In this document: positions 1 to 10,866 of the stretch, in pieces
Position numbering within the stretch: position 1 is the stretch's first letter
Layout: each line of letters starts with the position of its first letter
Source: Haemophilus parainfluenzae ATCC 33392
Lineage (GTDB): Bacteria > Pseudomonadota > Gammaproteobacteria > Enterobacterales > Pasteurellaceae
Length of the DNA stretch: 64,000 nucleotides
NCBI RefSeq assembly: GCF_031191205.1
Contig: NZ_CP133470.1
Location: 1,247,501-1,311,500 of the forward strand
Direction: 5' to 3'
Program-made: the position numbers and the translations under genes
Notes under the pieces: generated by a model
What the model saw: only the letters and a program-made list of their open reading frames with translations
Told to the model about the DNA's origin: nothing
The model's database searches: none

Positions 1-946
1 GTTTGGGTAATTTACTGTGGATATAAATGGCCATTAAGTGTGATAAGAAGAGGGCACGGAGACGTTTTTCTTCACTCACGTTTAAATAATCGGCGACCAC
101 AACCACGGGCATAGTGGCGGCAATACCTTGGTTACCTGAACCTGAATTACTCATCGCTGGTAATGTGGCTCCCCCCATACGCGCATCGGAGGCTGCGGTG
201 GTTTCAATCATGATTTTACTGAGTAAATCATCTGACATTAAGCCACTACCAACTTGTTTGCGTAACGTTCTGCCAATATGTAAACCATAATTTTCGCGCA
301 ATCCTTCGTTAGACAGCGCGCGGTTGAGCGCGGCAGCTTGTCCGATAAAGCGGATTTTATCGAGTTCGACTTCACAAGAAAATTCAAAGATTTCACGTGA
401 GTTCACCTGTTTAAAAATATCATAAGGATCGCAATCAGCACATTCATCATGTTCTTTCTTAAAAATAATTTCACCATTTTTTTCAATCAAAATGATGTTG
501 GTATGTTGATCTTGAATGGCTACTTTCACTCGGTCGTTATCGGCGAACAACACGGCTTCCGAATATAAAATATGCTCAGTTTGATGAATATCGATATTAA
601 CGAGTTTTTTATCAAGCATTGCCTTGGCTTGGGAAACTTGCTCTGGCGTGATGTGTTTTAATACTTCCAACTCACTCTCAGGATCACCGCCTAAAGCACC
701 AATCGCCGCGGCAATAGGTAAGCCCACCATGCCGGTTCCAGGAACTGCAACACCTAAGCCATTTTTCATTAAGTTTGGTGACACTTTGGCTTCAATACGC
801 TCCGGTGTTTTGCCTAAATATTTAGCCGCCGTTGCTGCGGCAAGCGCTAAAGAGATAGGCTCAGTACAGCCAAGTGCGGGAACCACATCACGTTCCACAA
901 GATGAAGTAATGGTTTTTCGATTTCATTGAGTCTTTCTTGATTCAT
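1..946 (-). CDS. UPF0597/YhaM-family L-cysteine desulfidase-like protein (C-terminus cut by window edge)
   Basis: Reading from the ATG complement at 944-946, the protein begins MNQERLNEIEKPLLHLVE and stays open to the left edge, so about 315 residues are present and the C-terminus is missing. Recognisable family motifs are GCTEPISLA near residue 26, a cysteine pair in ECADCDPYDIF near the middle, and the glycine-rich SGSGNQGI in the C-terminal half. These match the UPF0597 family (E. coli YhaM/CyuA, cysteine desulfidase, related to the L-serine dehydratase alpha chain), whose conserved cysteines are thought to hold a 4Fe-4S cluster. The expected reaction releases sulfide, ammonia and pyruvate from cysteine. 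It lies downstream of the cupin gene and polA on the same strand. Substrate (cysteine or serine) cannot be settled from sequence. Confidence 0.85.
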   Translation of the reverse strand, partial: MNQERLNEIEKPLLHLVERDVVPALGCTEPISLALAAATAAKYLGKTPERIEAKVSPNLMKNGLGVAVPGTGMVGLPIAAAIGALGGDPESELEVLKHITPEQVSQAKAMLDKKLVNIDIHQTEHILYSEAVLFADNDRVKVAIQDQHTNIILIEKNGEIIFKKEHDECADCDPYDIFKQVNSREIFEFSCEVELDKIRFIGQAAALNRALSNEGLRENYGLHIGRTLRKQVGSGLMSDDLLSKIMIETTAASDARMGGATLPAMSNSGSGNQGIAATMPVVVVADYLNVSEEKRLRALFLSHLMAIYIHSKLPK

Positions 947-964
947 AAAATTCTTTTTAATATG

Positions 965-1279
965 TTAAATGCTGTCTTCTTTCTCTATGACTAATATGCG
1001 CGCTTCACCTTGTGGATGAGCAACATGTTCGGTACCGATACCCGCATAAAAAATATCACCTGTATGGAGCAATACGGTTTTCTCTTGGCCGTCTTCTTTG
1101 TAGCGCATTTCCACAGTACCATCCATGACAGCAAAGACTTCTTCACCGTCATTGATATGCCATTTGTAAGGTTTATCTGTCCAGTGAAGACGCACGGAAA
1201 TGCCATTCATATTGGTAATATCCAGTGCTCCCCAAGCACGTTCTGCCGTAAAGTGCTGACTTTGAATAACTTTATTCAT
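965..1279 (-). CDS. small cupin-domain protein
   Basis: A 104-residue single-domain cupin. The middle has the two cupin motifs: WHINDGEEVFAVMDG (motif 1, with His and Glu) and HTGDIFYAGIGTEHVAHP (motif 2, with a metal-binding type His). It has no signal peptide or membrane segment, so it is probably cytosolic. Cupins of this size often bind a metal and a small ligand, but the ligand is unknown here. An AAGGAA ribosome binding site precedes the ATG. The gene follows polA by about 11 bases and precedes the cysteine desulfidase-like gene, all on the minus strand, so co-transcription is possible. Confidence 0.85.
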   Translation of the reverse strand: MNKVIQSQHFTAERAWGALDITNMNGISVRLHWTDKPYKWHINDGEEVFAVMDGTVEMRYKEDGQEKTVLLHTGDIFYAGIGTEHVAHPQGEARILVIEKEDSI

Positions 1280-1290
1280 GACTAAATTCC

Positions 1291-4089
1291 TTAGTGCGCC
1301 TCATCCCAGTTAGTGCCTTGCCCCACATCTACAATCAATGGCACCACTAAATCAGCTGCGCTTTCCATGTGTGTTTTGATGAGTTTGCTATAAAACTCGA
1401 CTTTTTCTGACCGCACTTCAAACACCAATTCATCGTGCACCTGCATAATCATCGCAATATCGGGATCGTTTTGTAGTTTTTGATCCAATTGAATCATGGC
1501 TCGTTTAATAATATCTGCGGCGGTGCCTTGCATTGGCGCATTGATTGCTACACGCTCGGCAGCTTTACGGCGCATACCGTTAGAGGAGTTGATATCCGGC
1601 AGATATAAACGACGGCCGAATAGGGTTTCCACATAGCCTTGGGCTTTGGCTTTTTCGCGAATATCGTGCATAAAAGTTTGTACGCCCGGATAGCGTTTGA
1701 AATATAAATCCATATAGCTCTGGGCATCGGCGCGGCCAATACCGAGTTGGCGCGATAAGCCAAAGGCAGACATACCATAAATTAAACCGAAGTTAATTGC
1801 CTTAGCATTGCGGCGTTGCTCGGAGGTTACTTCATCCAGTGCCACCCCAAAGATTTCTGCCGCAGTAGAGCGGTGAATATCTTTGCCTTGGGTAAAGGCA
1901 TTAATTAAGCCCTGATCCTGTGATAGGTGCGCCATAATGCGTAGCTCGATTTGCGAATAGTCGGCTGCCACAACAGTAAAGCCTTCGCGCGCAATAAATG
2001 CCTGACGAATACGACGGCCTTCTTCATTACGAATTGGAATGTTTTGCAGATTCGGATCACTTGATGAAAGACGACCGGTTGCTGTTACCGCTTGATGGTA
2101 GGAAGTATGAACTCGACCCGTTTGTGGATTTACCATTTGCGGCAATTTATCAGTGTAGGTGGATTTTAGTTTGCTGAGACCTCGATGTTCTACCAACACT
2201 TTCGGTAATTCGTGACTAAATGCCAGTTCCTCCAATACTTCCTCGTTAGTAGATGGCGCCCCTTTTGGTGTTTTTTGAATGACCGGCAAACCTAATTTAT
2301 CAAATAAAATTTCCTGTAATTGTTTGGTTGAGGCCAAATTAAATGGCTGCCCCGCCAAGACATAGGCCTGTTCTTCTAATTCACTTAAACGGTTAGCGAT
2401 TTCGTTGGATTGCAGGAATAGCGCATCGCTATCAATTAAAACACCACGACGTTCCATACGGGAAAGTACACCTAACAACGGCAATTCCATTTCTTTAAAG
2501 AGTTTTTCCAGAGTGGGTTCTTTAGAGAGTTTTTCCCATAGCACTTGTTGCAGCTTCATTGTCACATCAGCATCTTCCGCCGCGTACTCGGCGGCTTTTT
2601 CCAACGGAATTTGGTTAAAAGTCAGCTGATTTTTACCTTTGCCTGCAATCTCTTCAAAAGTGATTGTTTGATGCCCTAAATAACGTTTCGCCAGATCGTC
2701 CATATTATGACGCCCCGTGCTATTAAGCACGTAGGATTCGAGCATAGTATCGAAAGCCACACCTTGCACATCAATGCCATTACGGGCAAAGATGGTGAGG
2801 TCGTATTTGAAGTTTTGCCCGACTTTTTGAATAGCAGGATTTTCTAAAACCGGTTTTAACAGAGCAAGTGCGGTTGTTTTTTCAAGGGTTTTCGGCGCAC
2901 CTAAATAATCTAATTGTAGCGGTAAGTAAGCTGCTTCACCGTTTTCTAACGCAAAGGAAATCCCTACTAGGTTGGCAGCCATATAATCTAAATTATTGGT
3001 TTCAGTATCTAGAGCAAAAAGTTTGGCTTGCTTGAGTTTTTCCACCCAACGATTTAAATCCGCTTCGGTGAGCAAGGTTTCATAACGGCTACGATCAATT
3101 TGAATTGCTGGTAATGCTTCATCGTCATTATTTTGAGCAAGCGCTGGTGTGGCTTGATAATGATTAATTTTAGTCGGTTGTTCATTGTTATTGGTGATGG
3201 AATCAGCGCCATTCATCACTTCATTGAGCCAACGTTTGAATTCATAGCGGCCGAAATATTCAGTGAGTTGATCGTTATTGCTTGCACCAAGGGTAAGTTG
3301 TTCCGGAGTGATATCGAGAGCGACATCGGTTTTAATAGTGGCAAGGCGATAGGATAAATCGGCCATTTCTTTTTCCGCCAATAATTTGTCCCCTAATTTT
3401 TTTGCTCCACGAATTGGCAATTCGGCCACTTTGTCTAAGTTGGCATAAATTTCTGCCATACTGCCGATACCCTGCAAGAGACCAAGTGCCGTTTTTTCAC
3501 CGACACCCGCTACGCCTGGAATATTATCGGCACTATCACCCATTAGCGCTAAGTAATCGATGATGAGCTCTGGCGGAATACCGTATTTTTCAATCACGGC
3601 CTCGCGATCCAATAAGGTATTATTCATGGTGTTGATCAACATAATGTTGTCATCCACCAGTTGTGCCATATCCTTATCTCCGGTACTGATCAACACTTTT
3701 TGATTGGCTTTAGAAGCCTCTACCGCCAAGGTACCGATGACATCGTCAGCCTCCACGCCTTCGATGACTAACAGAGGAATGCCAAGGGCACGGATAATAT
3801 CGTGTAACGGCTGAATTTGTTTGCGTAGGTCGTCTGGCATCGGTGGACGATGGGATTTATATTGTTCAAACATTTCATCACGGAAAGTTTTGCCCTTTGC
3901 ATCAAAGACCACCGCAATATGGCTCGGTTGTACTTGCGAAATCAGGCTTTTGAGCATATTTAATACACCGTACATGGCACCAGTCGGTTCGCCAGCAGAA
4001 TTGGTGAGCGGCGGAAAAGCATGAAAAGCACGATATAAATAAGATGAACCGTCCACTAGGACTAATGGATTAGGAGCGATAGTTGGCAT
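1291..4089 (-). CDS. polA: DNA polymerase I
   Basis: A 932-residue family A DNA polymerase, near the 928 of E. coli. The N-terminal 300 residues form the 5'-nuclease domain ([12 protein letters not shown] at the start; [10 protein letters not shown]). The middle is a DEDD 3'-5' exonuclease with the acidic motif [12 protein letters not shown], so proofreading looks intact. The polymerase domain has motif A DYSQIELR, motif [15 protein letters not shown] and motif [11 protein letters not shown] with its Asp at about residue 886. It fills gaps in repair and removes Okazaki primers. I chose the start at 4089 (MPTIAPNP) because a GGAAG ribosome binding site sits just upstream; an in-frame ATG 12 codons earlier lacks one. 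zapA is divergent. Confidence 0.97.
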   Translation of the reverse strand: MPTIAPNPLVLVDGSSYLYRAFHAFPPLTNSAGEPTGAMYGVLNMLKSLISQVQPSHIAVVFDAKGKTFRDEMFEQYKSHRPPMPDDLRKQIQPLHDIIRALGIPLLVIEGVEADDVIGTLAVEASKANQKVLISTGDKDMAQLVDDNIMLINTMNNTLLDREAVIEKYGIPPELIIDYLALMGDSADNIPGVAGVGEKTALGLLQGIGSMAEIYANLDKVAELPIRGAKKLGDKLLAEKEMADLSYRLATIKTDVALDITPEQLTLGASNNDQLTEYFGRYEFKRWLNEVMNGADSITNNNEQPTKINHYQATPALAQNNDDEALPAIQIDRSRYETLLTEADLNRWVEKLKQAKLFALDTETNNLDYMAANLVGISFALENGEAAYLPLQLDYLGAPKTLEKTTALALLKPVLENPAIQKVGQNFKYDLTIFARNGIDVQGVAFDTMLESYVLNSTGRHNMDDLAKRYLGHQTITFEEIAGKGKNQLTFNQIPLEKAAEYAAEDADVTMKLQQVLWEKLSKEPTLEKLFKEMELPLLGVLSRMERRGVLIDSDALFLQSNEIANRLSELEEQAYVLAGQPFNLASTKQLQEILFDKLGLPVIQKTPKGAPSTNEEVLEELAFSHELPKVLVEHRGLSKLKSTYTDKLPQMVNPQTGRVHTSYHQAVTATGRLSSSDPNLQNIPIRNEEGRRIRQAFIAREGFTVVAADYSQIELRIMAHLSQDQGLINAFTQGKDIHRSTAAEIFGVALDEVTSEQRRNAKAINFGLIYGMSAFGLSRQLGIGRADAQSYMDLYFKRYPGVQTFMHDIREKAKAQGYVETLFGRRLYLPDINSSNGMRRKAAERVAINAPMQGTAADIIKRAMIQLDQKLQNDPDIAMIMQVHDELVFEVRSEKVEFYSKLIKTHMESAADLVVPLIVDVGQGTNWDEAH

Positions 4090-4249
4090 AAATCTTCCGT
4101 TCAAAAATAATGAAAAGTGTCGCATTATAGCGTAAATTACGAAATGGGGCGAACGGATAAAGTGCGGTCAATTAAACGTAAAAATTATGACGAAGGCATT
4201 TGGCTGTGGCATAATAGGAGTACTTGAGCATTCAACATAAGGGAATAAT

Positions 4250-4555
4250 ATGTCATTAAAACTGGTTGAAGTTGTTGTATTAGGGCAAGTGTTGCGCTTG
4301 AATGTCCCTGCTGAACAAGAAGAGATTTTGCGTCAAGCGGCGCGTAATTTAGATCTTCAAGTGTCTGAAATGAAAGAGCGTACAGGTTTATTACAATTAG
4401 ACCGTGTGCTTTCTATTGTTGCCTTGAATTTAAGTTTTGAATTAACCCAAGAAAAAAATAAAAATGCCCAGATTGAAAACGTGTTATGTACGCGAATTCA
4501 ACAGTTAGATCATTCTTTAGAGAATGCATTAGGTGGGCGAACCATCGTAGATTAA
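4250..4555 (+). CDS. zapA: cell division protein ZapA
   Basis: A 101-residue ZapA-family protein. It has an N-terminal beta region (VEVVVLGQVLRLNVPAEQEEILRQAA) typical of the globular head and a C-terminal heptad-rich coiled coil (from about residue 60). ZapA binds FtsZ and bundles its filaments at midcell. A GGGA-type ribosome binding site lies before the ATG. In E. coli zapA is followed by the 6S RNA gene and fau; here those two lie about 27 kb away next to bamD, and zapA ends at a hairpin shared with queH. Confidence 0.93.
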   Translation: MSLKLVEVVVLGQVLRLNVPAEQEEILRQAARNLDLQVSEMKERTGLLQLDRVLSIVALNLSFELTQEKNKNAQIENVLCTRIQQLDHSLENALGGRTIVD

Positions 4556-4560
4556 ATAAA

Positions 4561-4594
4561 AAAGAACCGCATGTTGAAAGTGCGGTTCTTTTTT
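4561..4594. terminator. bidirectional terminator between zapA and queH
   Basis: An 11-bp stem (AAAGAACCGCA / TGCGGTTCTTT) is flanked by A and T tracts, so it can work for both converging genes. The right arm contains an uptake signal core. Confidence 0.85.
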
Positions 4595-4605
4595 TTATGT
4601 GTTTT

Positions 4606-5331
4606 TTAATCTGGCGTGTAATAGAGTTTACCAATTTCAATTTTTTGTCGCCCTGTTTCTTCACGCCATTTATTGCTGTCTCGTAAAGAATAAACACAGC
4701 CACAATATTCCTGTTGATAAAAACGTTCACGCTTACTGATTTCGATCATGCGTTGCGATCCACCTGCTTTACGCCAGTTGTAATCCCAATAAATCACATC
4801 ATCATATTTTTCAGCCGCACGGTGACCACAACCATTAATTTGATCCATGTCTTTCCAGCGGGAAATACCAAGACAGCTGGTGAATACAGGGAAACCATGC
4901 TCATGAGCATATTCAGCGGCTTTTTCAAAACGCATATCAAAACACATGGTACAGCGAATGCCACGTTCAGGTTCCCATTCCATGCCTTTTGCGCGATCAA
5001 ACCATTGTTGGCGATCGTAGTCTGCATCAATAAACGGAATCCCAAATTTTTTGGCAAAACGGATGTTTTCTTCTTTACGAATTAAATATTCCTTCAATGG
5101 ATGAATATTCGGATTGTAAAAATAAATCGTAAACTCAATACCTGAGGCCAAAATGGCTTCCATCACTTCACCTGAGCAAGGTGCACAGCAAGAGTGGAGA
5201 AGCAACTTATTATGTCCTTCAGGTAATTCAAGTTTTTCACGAATAAAAGGCGCATTGGGATCCTTGCGCACTTTTTGTTTGCGCGATTTATGTTGAAAAA
5301 CGACCGCACTTTGAGATTGTTGTTCTATCAT
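4606..5331 (-). CDS. queH: epoxyqueuosine reductase QueH
   Basis: A 241-residue DUF208/QueH protein. It carries the diagnostic cysteines [12 protein letters not shown] near residue 50, [10 protein letters not shown] in the middle, and a C-terminal EYCGCVYSL. In known QueH these hold an iron-sulfur cluster and a redox-active disulfide. It reduces epoxyqueuosine in tRNA to queuosine, the last step of the pathway that also uses tgt and queA, both present near 41-44 kb. Its ATG overlaps the TGA of the preceding orf120 (ATGA), indicating translational coupling. An uptake signal lies in its 5' coding part. Confidence 0.93.
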   Translation of the reverse strand: MIEQQSQSAVVFQHKSRKQKVRKDPNAPFIREKLELPEGHNKLLLHSCCAPCSGEVMEAILASGIEFTIYFYNPNIHPLKEYLIRKEENIRFAKKFGIPFIDADYDRQQWFDRAKGMEWEPERGIRCTMCFDMRFEKAAEYAHEHGFPVFTSCLGISRWKDMDQINGCGHRAAEKYDDVIYWDYNWRKAGGSQRMIEISKRERFYQQEYCGCVYSLRDSNKWREETGRQKIEIGKLYYTPD

Positions 5332-5690
5332 ATGTTAAAGATATTTTCTATCCCAGAATATTTATTACTGACATATTCATATAAGTTATGAGCAGGAATT
5401 GAATCATTTATACTTTGCCAAGTTATTTGATCATTATTAATAAGTGCTAATCCAACTTTTTCTAAGTTGAAAAACTTATCATATTCTCCTAAGTACTCAG
5501 GCACTCTATATTTAAATAGATATAATTTCCCTGAACTGTTATTTATACCATAAGCTATATAACATGAGACTATAGTGAGTTCAGTAGTTGCGTATAAAAT
5601 TGTTGGAGGAGATGTCATCTTCCATGTAACAATATCTTCTACTGACTTTTTTAGTAACTCATTAATAATAGAAATTTCATTTGCAGTCAT
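5328..5690 (-). CDS. hypothetical protein, AT-rich, coupled to queH
   Basis: A 120-residue protein of unknown family, visibly more AT-rich than its neighbours. It is mostly soluble in appearance: an N-terminal helix-like stretch, then alternating hydrophobic and aromatic residues ([16 protein letters not shown]), with many Asn, Ile and Tyr. I see no catalytic motif. It lies 19 bases downstream of orf155 and its stop codon overlaps the queH start. It is therefore embedded in the ispB-queH operon rather than carrying its own transcription unit. Function unknown. Confidence 0.7.
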   Translation of the reverse strand: MTANEISIINELLKKSVEDIVTWKMTSPPTILYATTELTIVSCYIAYGINNSSGKLYLFKYRVPEYLGEYDKFFNLEKVGLALINNDQITWQSINDSIPAHNLYEYVSNKYSGIENIFNI

Positions 5691-5709
5691 ATAAACATCT
5701 CTTTAGTAA

Positions 5710-6177
5710 TCATTCGGCTTTTCTCGCGTTTAACGCTTGTATATTTTTTAACGCTTGAGATAGAGTTGCCAAATGATTGTAATAACTCCAAGCATCCTCA
5801 TATGTTAAATTATCCTTTGAAAGATTAATAAACATCTTTGTTTCAGATTTAAATGTACCGACATGTTTGCCAATTGATGTTTTTGGATGTTCATAAGTAA
5901 TAACAATTCCATTAATCTTTTTTATTAGCTTCCATACGGCTAGCTTTTGTTCTTCAAAATCACCCTTGGCAGTAATCTCCTTAGTGTAGTCATCATACGC
6001 TTGAGAAATCTGATCTGTGATGTAAAAGTTAGAACTTTTTTCATTATACAGTTTATATAGCTTATTCGTTTTAAACCACACACAGCATGTTATAACTGTT
6101 CCAAGTATAGTTGCAATTATTGATAGATTTTGAACAAAATTAGGAAATAAATTATCTGTAATCCATTTAAGCTCCAT
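5710..6177 (-). CDS. hypothetical membrane-anchored protein in the ispB-queH operon
   Basis: A 155-residue protein with one predicted N-terminal membrane segment at about residues 14-36 (VQNLSIIATILGTVITCCVW). A charged, helical domain follows (KLYNEKSSNFYITDQISQAYDDYTKEI), probably on the cytosolic side. The start codon directly follows the ispB stop (TAGATG), and an AGGAG ribosome binding site 7 bases upstream lies inside the end of ispB. The coding sequence is AT-rich. I do not recognise a family. The position suggests an accessory insertion that uses the host operon for expression. Confidence 0.72.
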   Translation of the reverse strand: MELKWITDNLFPNFVQNLSIIATILGTVITCCVWFKTNKLYKLYNEKSSNFYITDQISQAYDDYTKEITAKGDFEEQKLAVWKLIKKINGIVITYEHPKTSIGKHVGTFKSETKMFINLSKDNLTYEDAWSYYNHLATLSQALKNIQALNARKAE

Positions 6178-7173
6178 CTAATAGCTCCTAGAAACAGATA
6201 AATAAGCTAGAGAAATTAACGCTTGTTTATATTCACTTTCTGGCAAAATCTGAATCGCATCAATGGCCTTTTGTGCTTCTTGTTTCGCACGATCCATTGC
6301 ATAATCGAGGGATTTATGTTCAGCCATAATCGCAAGCACTTCATCGATCGCATCACGTTTTCCGCCTTGTTCAATGGCTTCACGAATAAGCGCAGCTTGT
6401 TGTGGATTACCGTGACGCATTGCGTGTAATAAAGGAAGAGTAGGTTTACCTTCAGCGAGGTCATCACCCACATTTTTTCCTAATGCCGCAGCGTTAGCGC
6501 TGTAATCTAGCACGTCATCTACTAATTGGAATGCGGTACCGAGATAGCGACCATATTCTTGAAATGCGGTTTCAATTGATTTTTCAGCACCTGCAACAAT
6601 TGCCACAGATTGTGCTGCCACTTCAAATAAGCGTGCCGTTTTACTATAAATCACACGCATATAGCTTTCTTCAGTGGTATCCGGATCATTCACGTTCATT
6701 AATTGTTGAACTTCACCTTCAGCCAACACGTTGGTGGCATCTGCCATAATACGAAGAATATCTAGCGATTGTAACTGCGCCACTAATTGGAATGCACGAG
6801 TATAAATGAAGTCACCCACTAATACGCTAGCGGCATTACCAAAGGCAGAGTTTGCCGTTGCTCGACCTCGACGCATATCCGATTCATCCACCACATCATC
6901 ATGTAATAAAGAAGCGGTGTGAATAAATTCTACAAAGGTCGCACAAGTCGCCACTTTATCGCTTTCGTAGCCTAATGCACGCGCCGCTAAAACCGCAATA
7001 AGTGGTCGAATACGTTTTCCGCCACCTTGCACAATATAAAAGCCAAGCTGATTAACCATCGGCACATCGGAGTTAATTTGTGCTAAAATGGCTTGGTTAA
7101 CTTTCTGCATATCCGCATCTGTTAATGCTTGGATTGCATGCATATCCATTAAATCTTGTTTGTTCATCTTCAT
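6178..7173 (-). CDS. ispB: octaprenyl diphosphate synthase
   Basis: A 331-residue trans-prenyltransferase. It contains the two aspartate-rich motifs, DDVVD at residues 92-96 and DDVLD at 219-223, plus GGGKRIRP near residue 50 for isopentenyl diphosphate binding. It makes the polyprenyl chain of ubiquinone and menaquinone in the cytosol. Two start codons are possible (ATG at 7173 or the one two codons later); neither has a strong ribosome binding site. It heads the operon ispB-orf155-orf120-queH and is divergent from rplU, as in related genomes. Confidence 0.95.
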   Translation of the reverse strand: MKMNKQDLMDMHAIQALTDADMQKVNQAILAQINSDVPMVNQLGFYIVQGGGKRIRPLIAVLAARALGYESDKVATCATFVEFIHTASLLHDDVVDESDMRRGRATANSAFGNAASVLVGDFIYTRAFQLVAQLQSLDILRIMADATNVLAEGEVQQLMNVNDPDTTEESYMRVIYSKTARLFEVAAQSVAIVAGAEKSIETAFQEYGRYLGTAFQLVDDVLDYSANAAALGKNVGDDLAEGKPTLPLLHAMRHGNPQQAALIREAIEQGGKRDAIDEVLAIMAEHKSLDYAMDRAKQEAQKAIDAIQILPESEYKQALISLAYLSVSRSY

Positions 7174-7291
7174 TTGGTTCGATGGTTGTGTATATAAAAG
7201 AAAAGTGCGGTGAATTTTACCCGATTTTTCAGGGTTTCTGAAATTAAACTCGAGGAAAAGCGCTTTTTTTTATTTTATTGCAAATAAGTGC

Positions 7292-7320
7292 TTGCGATCG
7301 AGTTGTTTTTTCCGTAGAAT
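7292..7320 (+). promoter_or_regulatory. sigma-70 promoter of rplU-rpmA
   Basis: TTGCGA at 7292-7297 and TAGAAT at 7315-7320 are separated by 17 bases and lie about 75 bases before the rplU start codon, giving a leader that also holds a near-match uptake signal. Confidence 0.6.
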
Positions 7321-7396
7321 TTGCGACCTATTTATATGAATTTTGAAGTGCGGACCGAAAATAGTAACGGAGAAGCACAATTATAGCGGAGTATTT

Positions 7397-7708
7397 ATGT
7401 ACGCAGTTTTCCAAAGTGGCGGTAAACAACACCGTGTGAGCGAAGGTCAAGTCGTTCGTTTAGAAAAACTTGAACTTGCAACTGGCGCAACAGTTGAGTT
7501 CGACTCAGTGTTGATGGTCGTTAATGGTGAAGATGTTAAAATTGGTGCACCAGTAGTAGCTGGCGCGAAAGTAGTGGCTGAAGTTGTGGCACAAGGTCGT
7601 GGCGATAAAGTTAAAATCGTTAAGTTCCGTCGTCGTAAACACAGCCGTAAACAACAAGGTCATCGTCAGTGGTTCACAGAAGTGAAAATCACTGGGATTC
7701 AAGCATAA
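7397..7708 (+). CDS. rplU: 50S ribosomal protein L21
   Basis: A 103-residue L21, the usual length, starting [14 protein letters not shown]. The basic C-terminal block ([16 protein letters not shown]) contacts 23S rRNA. The start at 7397 has a GCGGAG ribosome binding site; an upstream in-frame ATG at 7343 would add 18 residues not found in L21. It is followed 20 bases later by rpmA. Confidence 0.97.
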   Translation: MYAVFQSGGKQHRVSEGQVVRLEKLELATGATVEFDSVLMVVNGEDVKIGAPVVAGAKVVAEVVAQGRGDKVKIVKFRRRKHSRKQQGHRQWFTEVKITGIQA

Positions 7709-7728
7709 TTTCAGAGGAGATCAAGTAG

Positions 7729-7986
7729 ATGGCAACTAAAAAAGCTGGTGGTTCAACTCGTAACGGTCGTGATTCTGAAGCTAAACGCCTTGGTGTTAAA
7801 CGTTTCGGTGGCGAATCTGTATTAGCAGGTAGCATCATTGTACGTCAACGTGGTACTAAATTCCACGCAGGTAACAACGTAGGTATGGGTCGTGACCACA
7901 CCTTATTTGCTACCGCTGACGGTAAAGTAAAATTTGAAGTTAAAGGCGAGAAAAGCCGTAAATACGTGAGTATTGTAACTGAATAA
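7729..7986 (+). CDS. rpmA: 50S ribosomal protein L27
   Basis: An 85-residue L27, full length. The N-terminal [17 protein letters not shown] reaches into the peptidyl transferase centre in known ribosomes, and no cleavable extension is present. The remainder ([22 protein letters not shown]) is typical. A GAGGAG ribosome binding site precedes it. It is co-transcribed with rplU and ends at a strong terminator. Confidence 0.97.
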
Positions 7987-8005
7987 TTTTACATCTGATT
8001 TGATA

Positions 8006-8037
8006 AACGCCCCGCATTATCTGTGGGGCGTTTTCTT
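8006..8037 (+). terminator. terminator after rpmA
   Basis: GC-rich stem AACGCCCCGC / GTGGGGCGTT with a 7-base loop, followed by TTTTC. Confidence 0.88.
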
Positions 8038-8172
8038 TGTTTTCTTACCTGTGATTTACAATCATTAATCAAATCTGTTATCTTGGCACTGTCATTCATT
8101 CTCTTCAATATTTCTTAGAATGAAATTTACCTGAATTCCTAACTGTACTTTAGTAAAATAAAGGAAGATATC

Positions 8173-9090
8173 ATGAAACAACAACCGCTTTTAGGTTTTC
8201 TCTTCGCTTTAATTACAGCGATGGCGTGGGGATCTTTACCTATTGCGTTAAAACAGGTTCTATCAGTGATGACACCACAAACGATCGTTTGGTATCGATT
8301 TGCGGTAGCTTCTCTTGCACTATTGATTCTGTTAGGTTATAAGAAAAAACTGCCACAATTTTCGAAAGGTGGTCGTTTTATTTGGCTTGTACTCATCGGT
8401 GTAGCAGGGTTAGCGGGTAATTTCTTTTTATTCAATAGCTCACTTAATTTTATCGATCCTTCTTCGGCTCAAATTTTTATTCATTTTTCTTCTTTTGGTA
8501 TGTTAATTTGCGGTATTTTTGTCTTTAAAGAAAAGCTCGGATTACATCAAAAGATTGGTTTAGGTTTGTTATTGGCTGGGTTGGTGCTTTTCTTCAATGA
8601 TAAGCTTGAGGTGTTTAAAGGAGAGACTGGTTATTTAACGGGCGTCTTATTAAGCCTAACAGCCTCATTAGTTTGGGTTGCTTATGGTATGGCACAAAAG
8701 CTCATGCTCCGTCGTTTTAGTTAGCAACAAATTTTATTAATGATGTATTTCGGCTGTCTTTTAGTCTTTACACCTGTAGCCGAATTTTCACAAGTGAGTA
8801 ACCTCACCCCGTTTGCATTCGGTTGTTTTGTTTATTGCTGCTTGAATACGTTATTTGGTTATGGGGCTTATGCTGAGGCGCTTAATCGTTGGGAGGTTTC
8901 TAAAGTAAGCGTAGTGATAACCTTAGTACCACTCTTTACCATTTTCTTTGCCCATCTTGCCCATTATGTGAGCCCTGAGAATTTTGCCGCGCCAGAATTA
9001 AATATGATTAGCTATATTGGGGCGTTTGTTGTAGTATGCGGAGCAATTTTGTCGGCAATCGGACATAAGTTATTACCGCAATCAAAATAA
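8173..9090 (+). pseudogene. DMT/EamA-family transporter interrupted by an in-frame stop
   Basis: The segments 8173-8724 (183 residues) and 8740-9090 (116 residues) are in the same frame, separated by a single TAG at 8722-8724. Read through, they give one EamA protein of about 305 residues with ten hydrophobic segments, the normal size. The first half starts with LGFLFALITAMAWGSLPIALK (first EamA repeat). The second carries ALNRWEVSKVSVVITLVPLFTI (second repeat). The gene lies between rpmA and obgE, where H. influenzae, as I recall, has an intact permease. The product would export a small metabolite; substrate unknown. One base change explains the defect, so it is either a young pseudogene, a suppressed stop, or a sequencing error. 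Confidence 0.85.
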
Positions 9091-10290
<1,200 letters not shown>

Positions 10291-10303
10291 TCCCTAAATA
10301 AAA

Positions 10304-10334
10304 AAAAGAGCGGAAATTTGACCGCTCTTTTTTA
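10304..10334. terminator. terminator between obgE and rpmJ2
   Basis: Stem AAGAGCGG / CCGCTCTT with an 8-base loop, a T tract on the right and an A tract on the left, so it can serve both converging genes. Confidence 0.85.
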
Positions 10335-10340
10335 TTGCTG

Positions 10341-10478
10341 TTAACCTTTCTTTTTCCCACCTTGACGCGCTTTAAAGCGAGGGTTGGTTTTCGAAATGAC
10401 ATAGACGACACCGTGGCGGCGAACAATTTTGCAGCCAGGACGGTTTTTAGCACTTTTGAGTGAAGATAATACTTTCAT
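10341..10478 (-). CDS. 50S ribosomal protein L36, type B (YkgO-like)
   Basis: A 45-residue basic protein, too short for many gene callers. It starts [19 protein letters not shown] and ends in GGKKKG. L36 sequences of this longer kind (E. coli YkgO) replace the zinc-binding L36. Only one Cys (residue 16) remains, so the zinc ribbon of ordinary L36 cannot form. An AGGA ribosome binding site precedes it, and it lies 9 bases after the type-B L31 gene, matching the ykgM-ykgO pair of enterobacteria. Likely expressed when metal is limited. Confidence 0.9.
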   Translation of the reverse strand: MKVLSSLKSAKNRPGCKIVRRHGVVYVISKTNPRFKARQGGKKKG

Positions 10479-10487
10479 TGAACATTC

Positions 10488-10754
10488 CTATTTTGATTTA
10501 AATGCACCAAACTTACCGTAGCGGTTTGCAAATTCACTTGCACGACCTTCGTTACCAATTTGACGAGTTTTACCAGTATAAAATGGGTGAGAAGCAGATG
10601 AAGTATCACACATAAATACAGGGTATTCGTTACCATCTTCCCATTTCATGGTGTTGTTAGTTTTAGCACAAGAACGGATGAGAAAGCCTTGTTTCGCATT
10701 GGAATCATAAAATAAAACGGTACGATAATTTTCAGGGTGAATGCCTTTTTTCAT
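10488..10754 (-). CDS. 50S ribosomal protein L31, type B (YkgM-like)
   Basis: An 88-residue L31 of the long, C-minus type ([17 protein letters not shown]...). The CxxC pairs of zinc-binding L31 are missing; only isolated Cys in IRSCAKT and FMCDTSS remain. In other bacteria this paralogue is derepressed in zinc shortage and frees zinc by displacing the zinc-bound L31. An AAGGAGC ribosome binding site precedes the ATG. Upstream is an AT-rich palindrome resembling a Fur box. Forms an operon with the L36 gene. Confidence 0.93.
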   Translation of the reverse strand: MKKGIHPENYRTVLFYDSNAKQGFLIRSCAKTNNTMKWEDGNEYPVFMCDTSSASHPFYTGKTRQIGNEGRASEFANRYGKFGAFKSK

Positions 10755-10804
10755 TAGAGCTCCTTATATGACGGAAATAATTGGGCGAAGATACTAATTT
10801 AAAA

Positions 10805-10823
10805 GAGAATGATTATCAATGTA
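10805..10823 (-). promoter_or_regulatory. Fur-like operator upstream of the type-B L31/L36 operon
   Basis: The 19 bases match the classical 19-base Fur consensus at 14 positions by eye, with core AATGATTATCAAT. It lies 50 bases upstream of the L31 start codon. A Zur-family regulator is the alternative, as it controls this gene pair in other proteobacteria. Confidence 0.45.
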
Positions 10824-10866
10824 TTTTTATTCATAGCGATGAGAATTTTTTTCATATTGAAAAAAG

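Noticed and set aside
965..1285. Several overlapping open frames on both strands over the cupin gene
   Set aside because: Only the minus-strand 104-residue frame has a domain signature and ribosome binding site.
4090..4125. Earlier polA start codon adding 12 residues
   Set aside because: No ribosome binding site, and the added residues are not expected in PolA.
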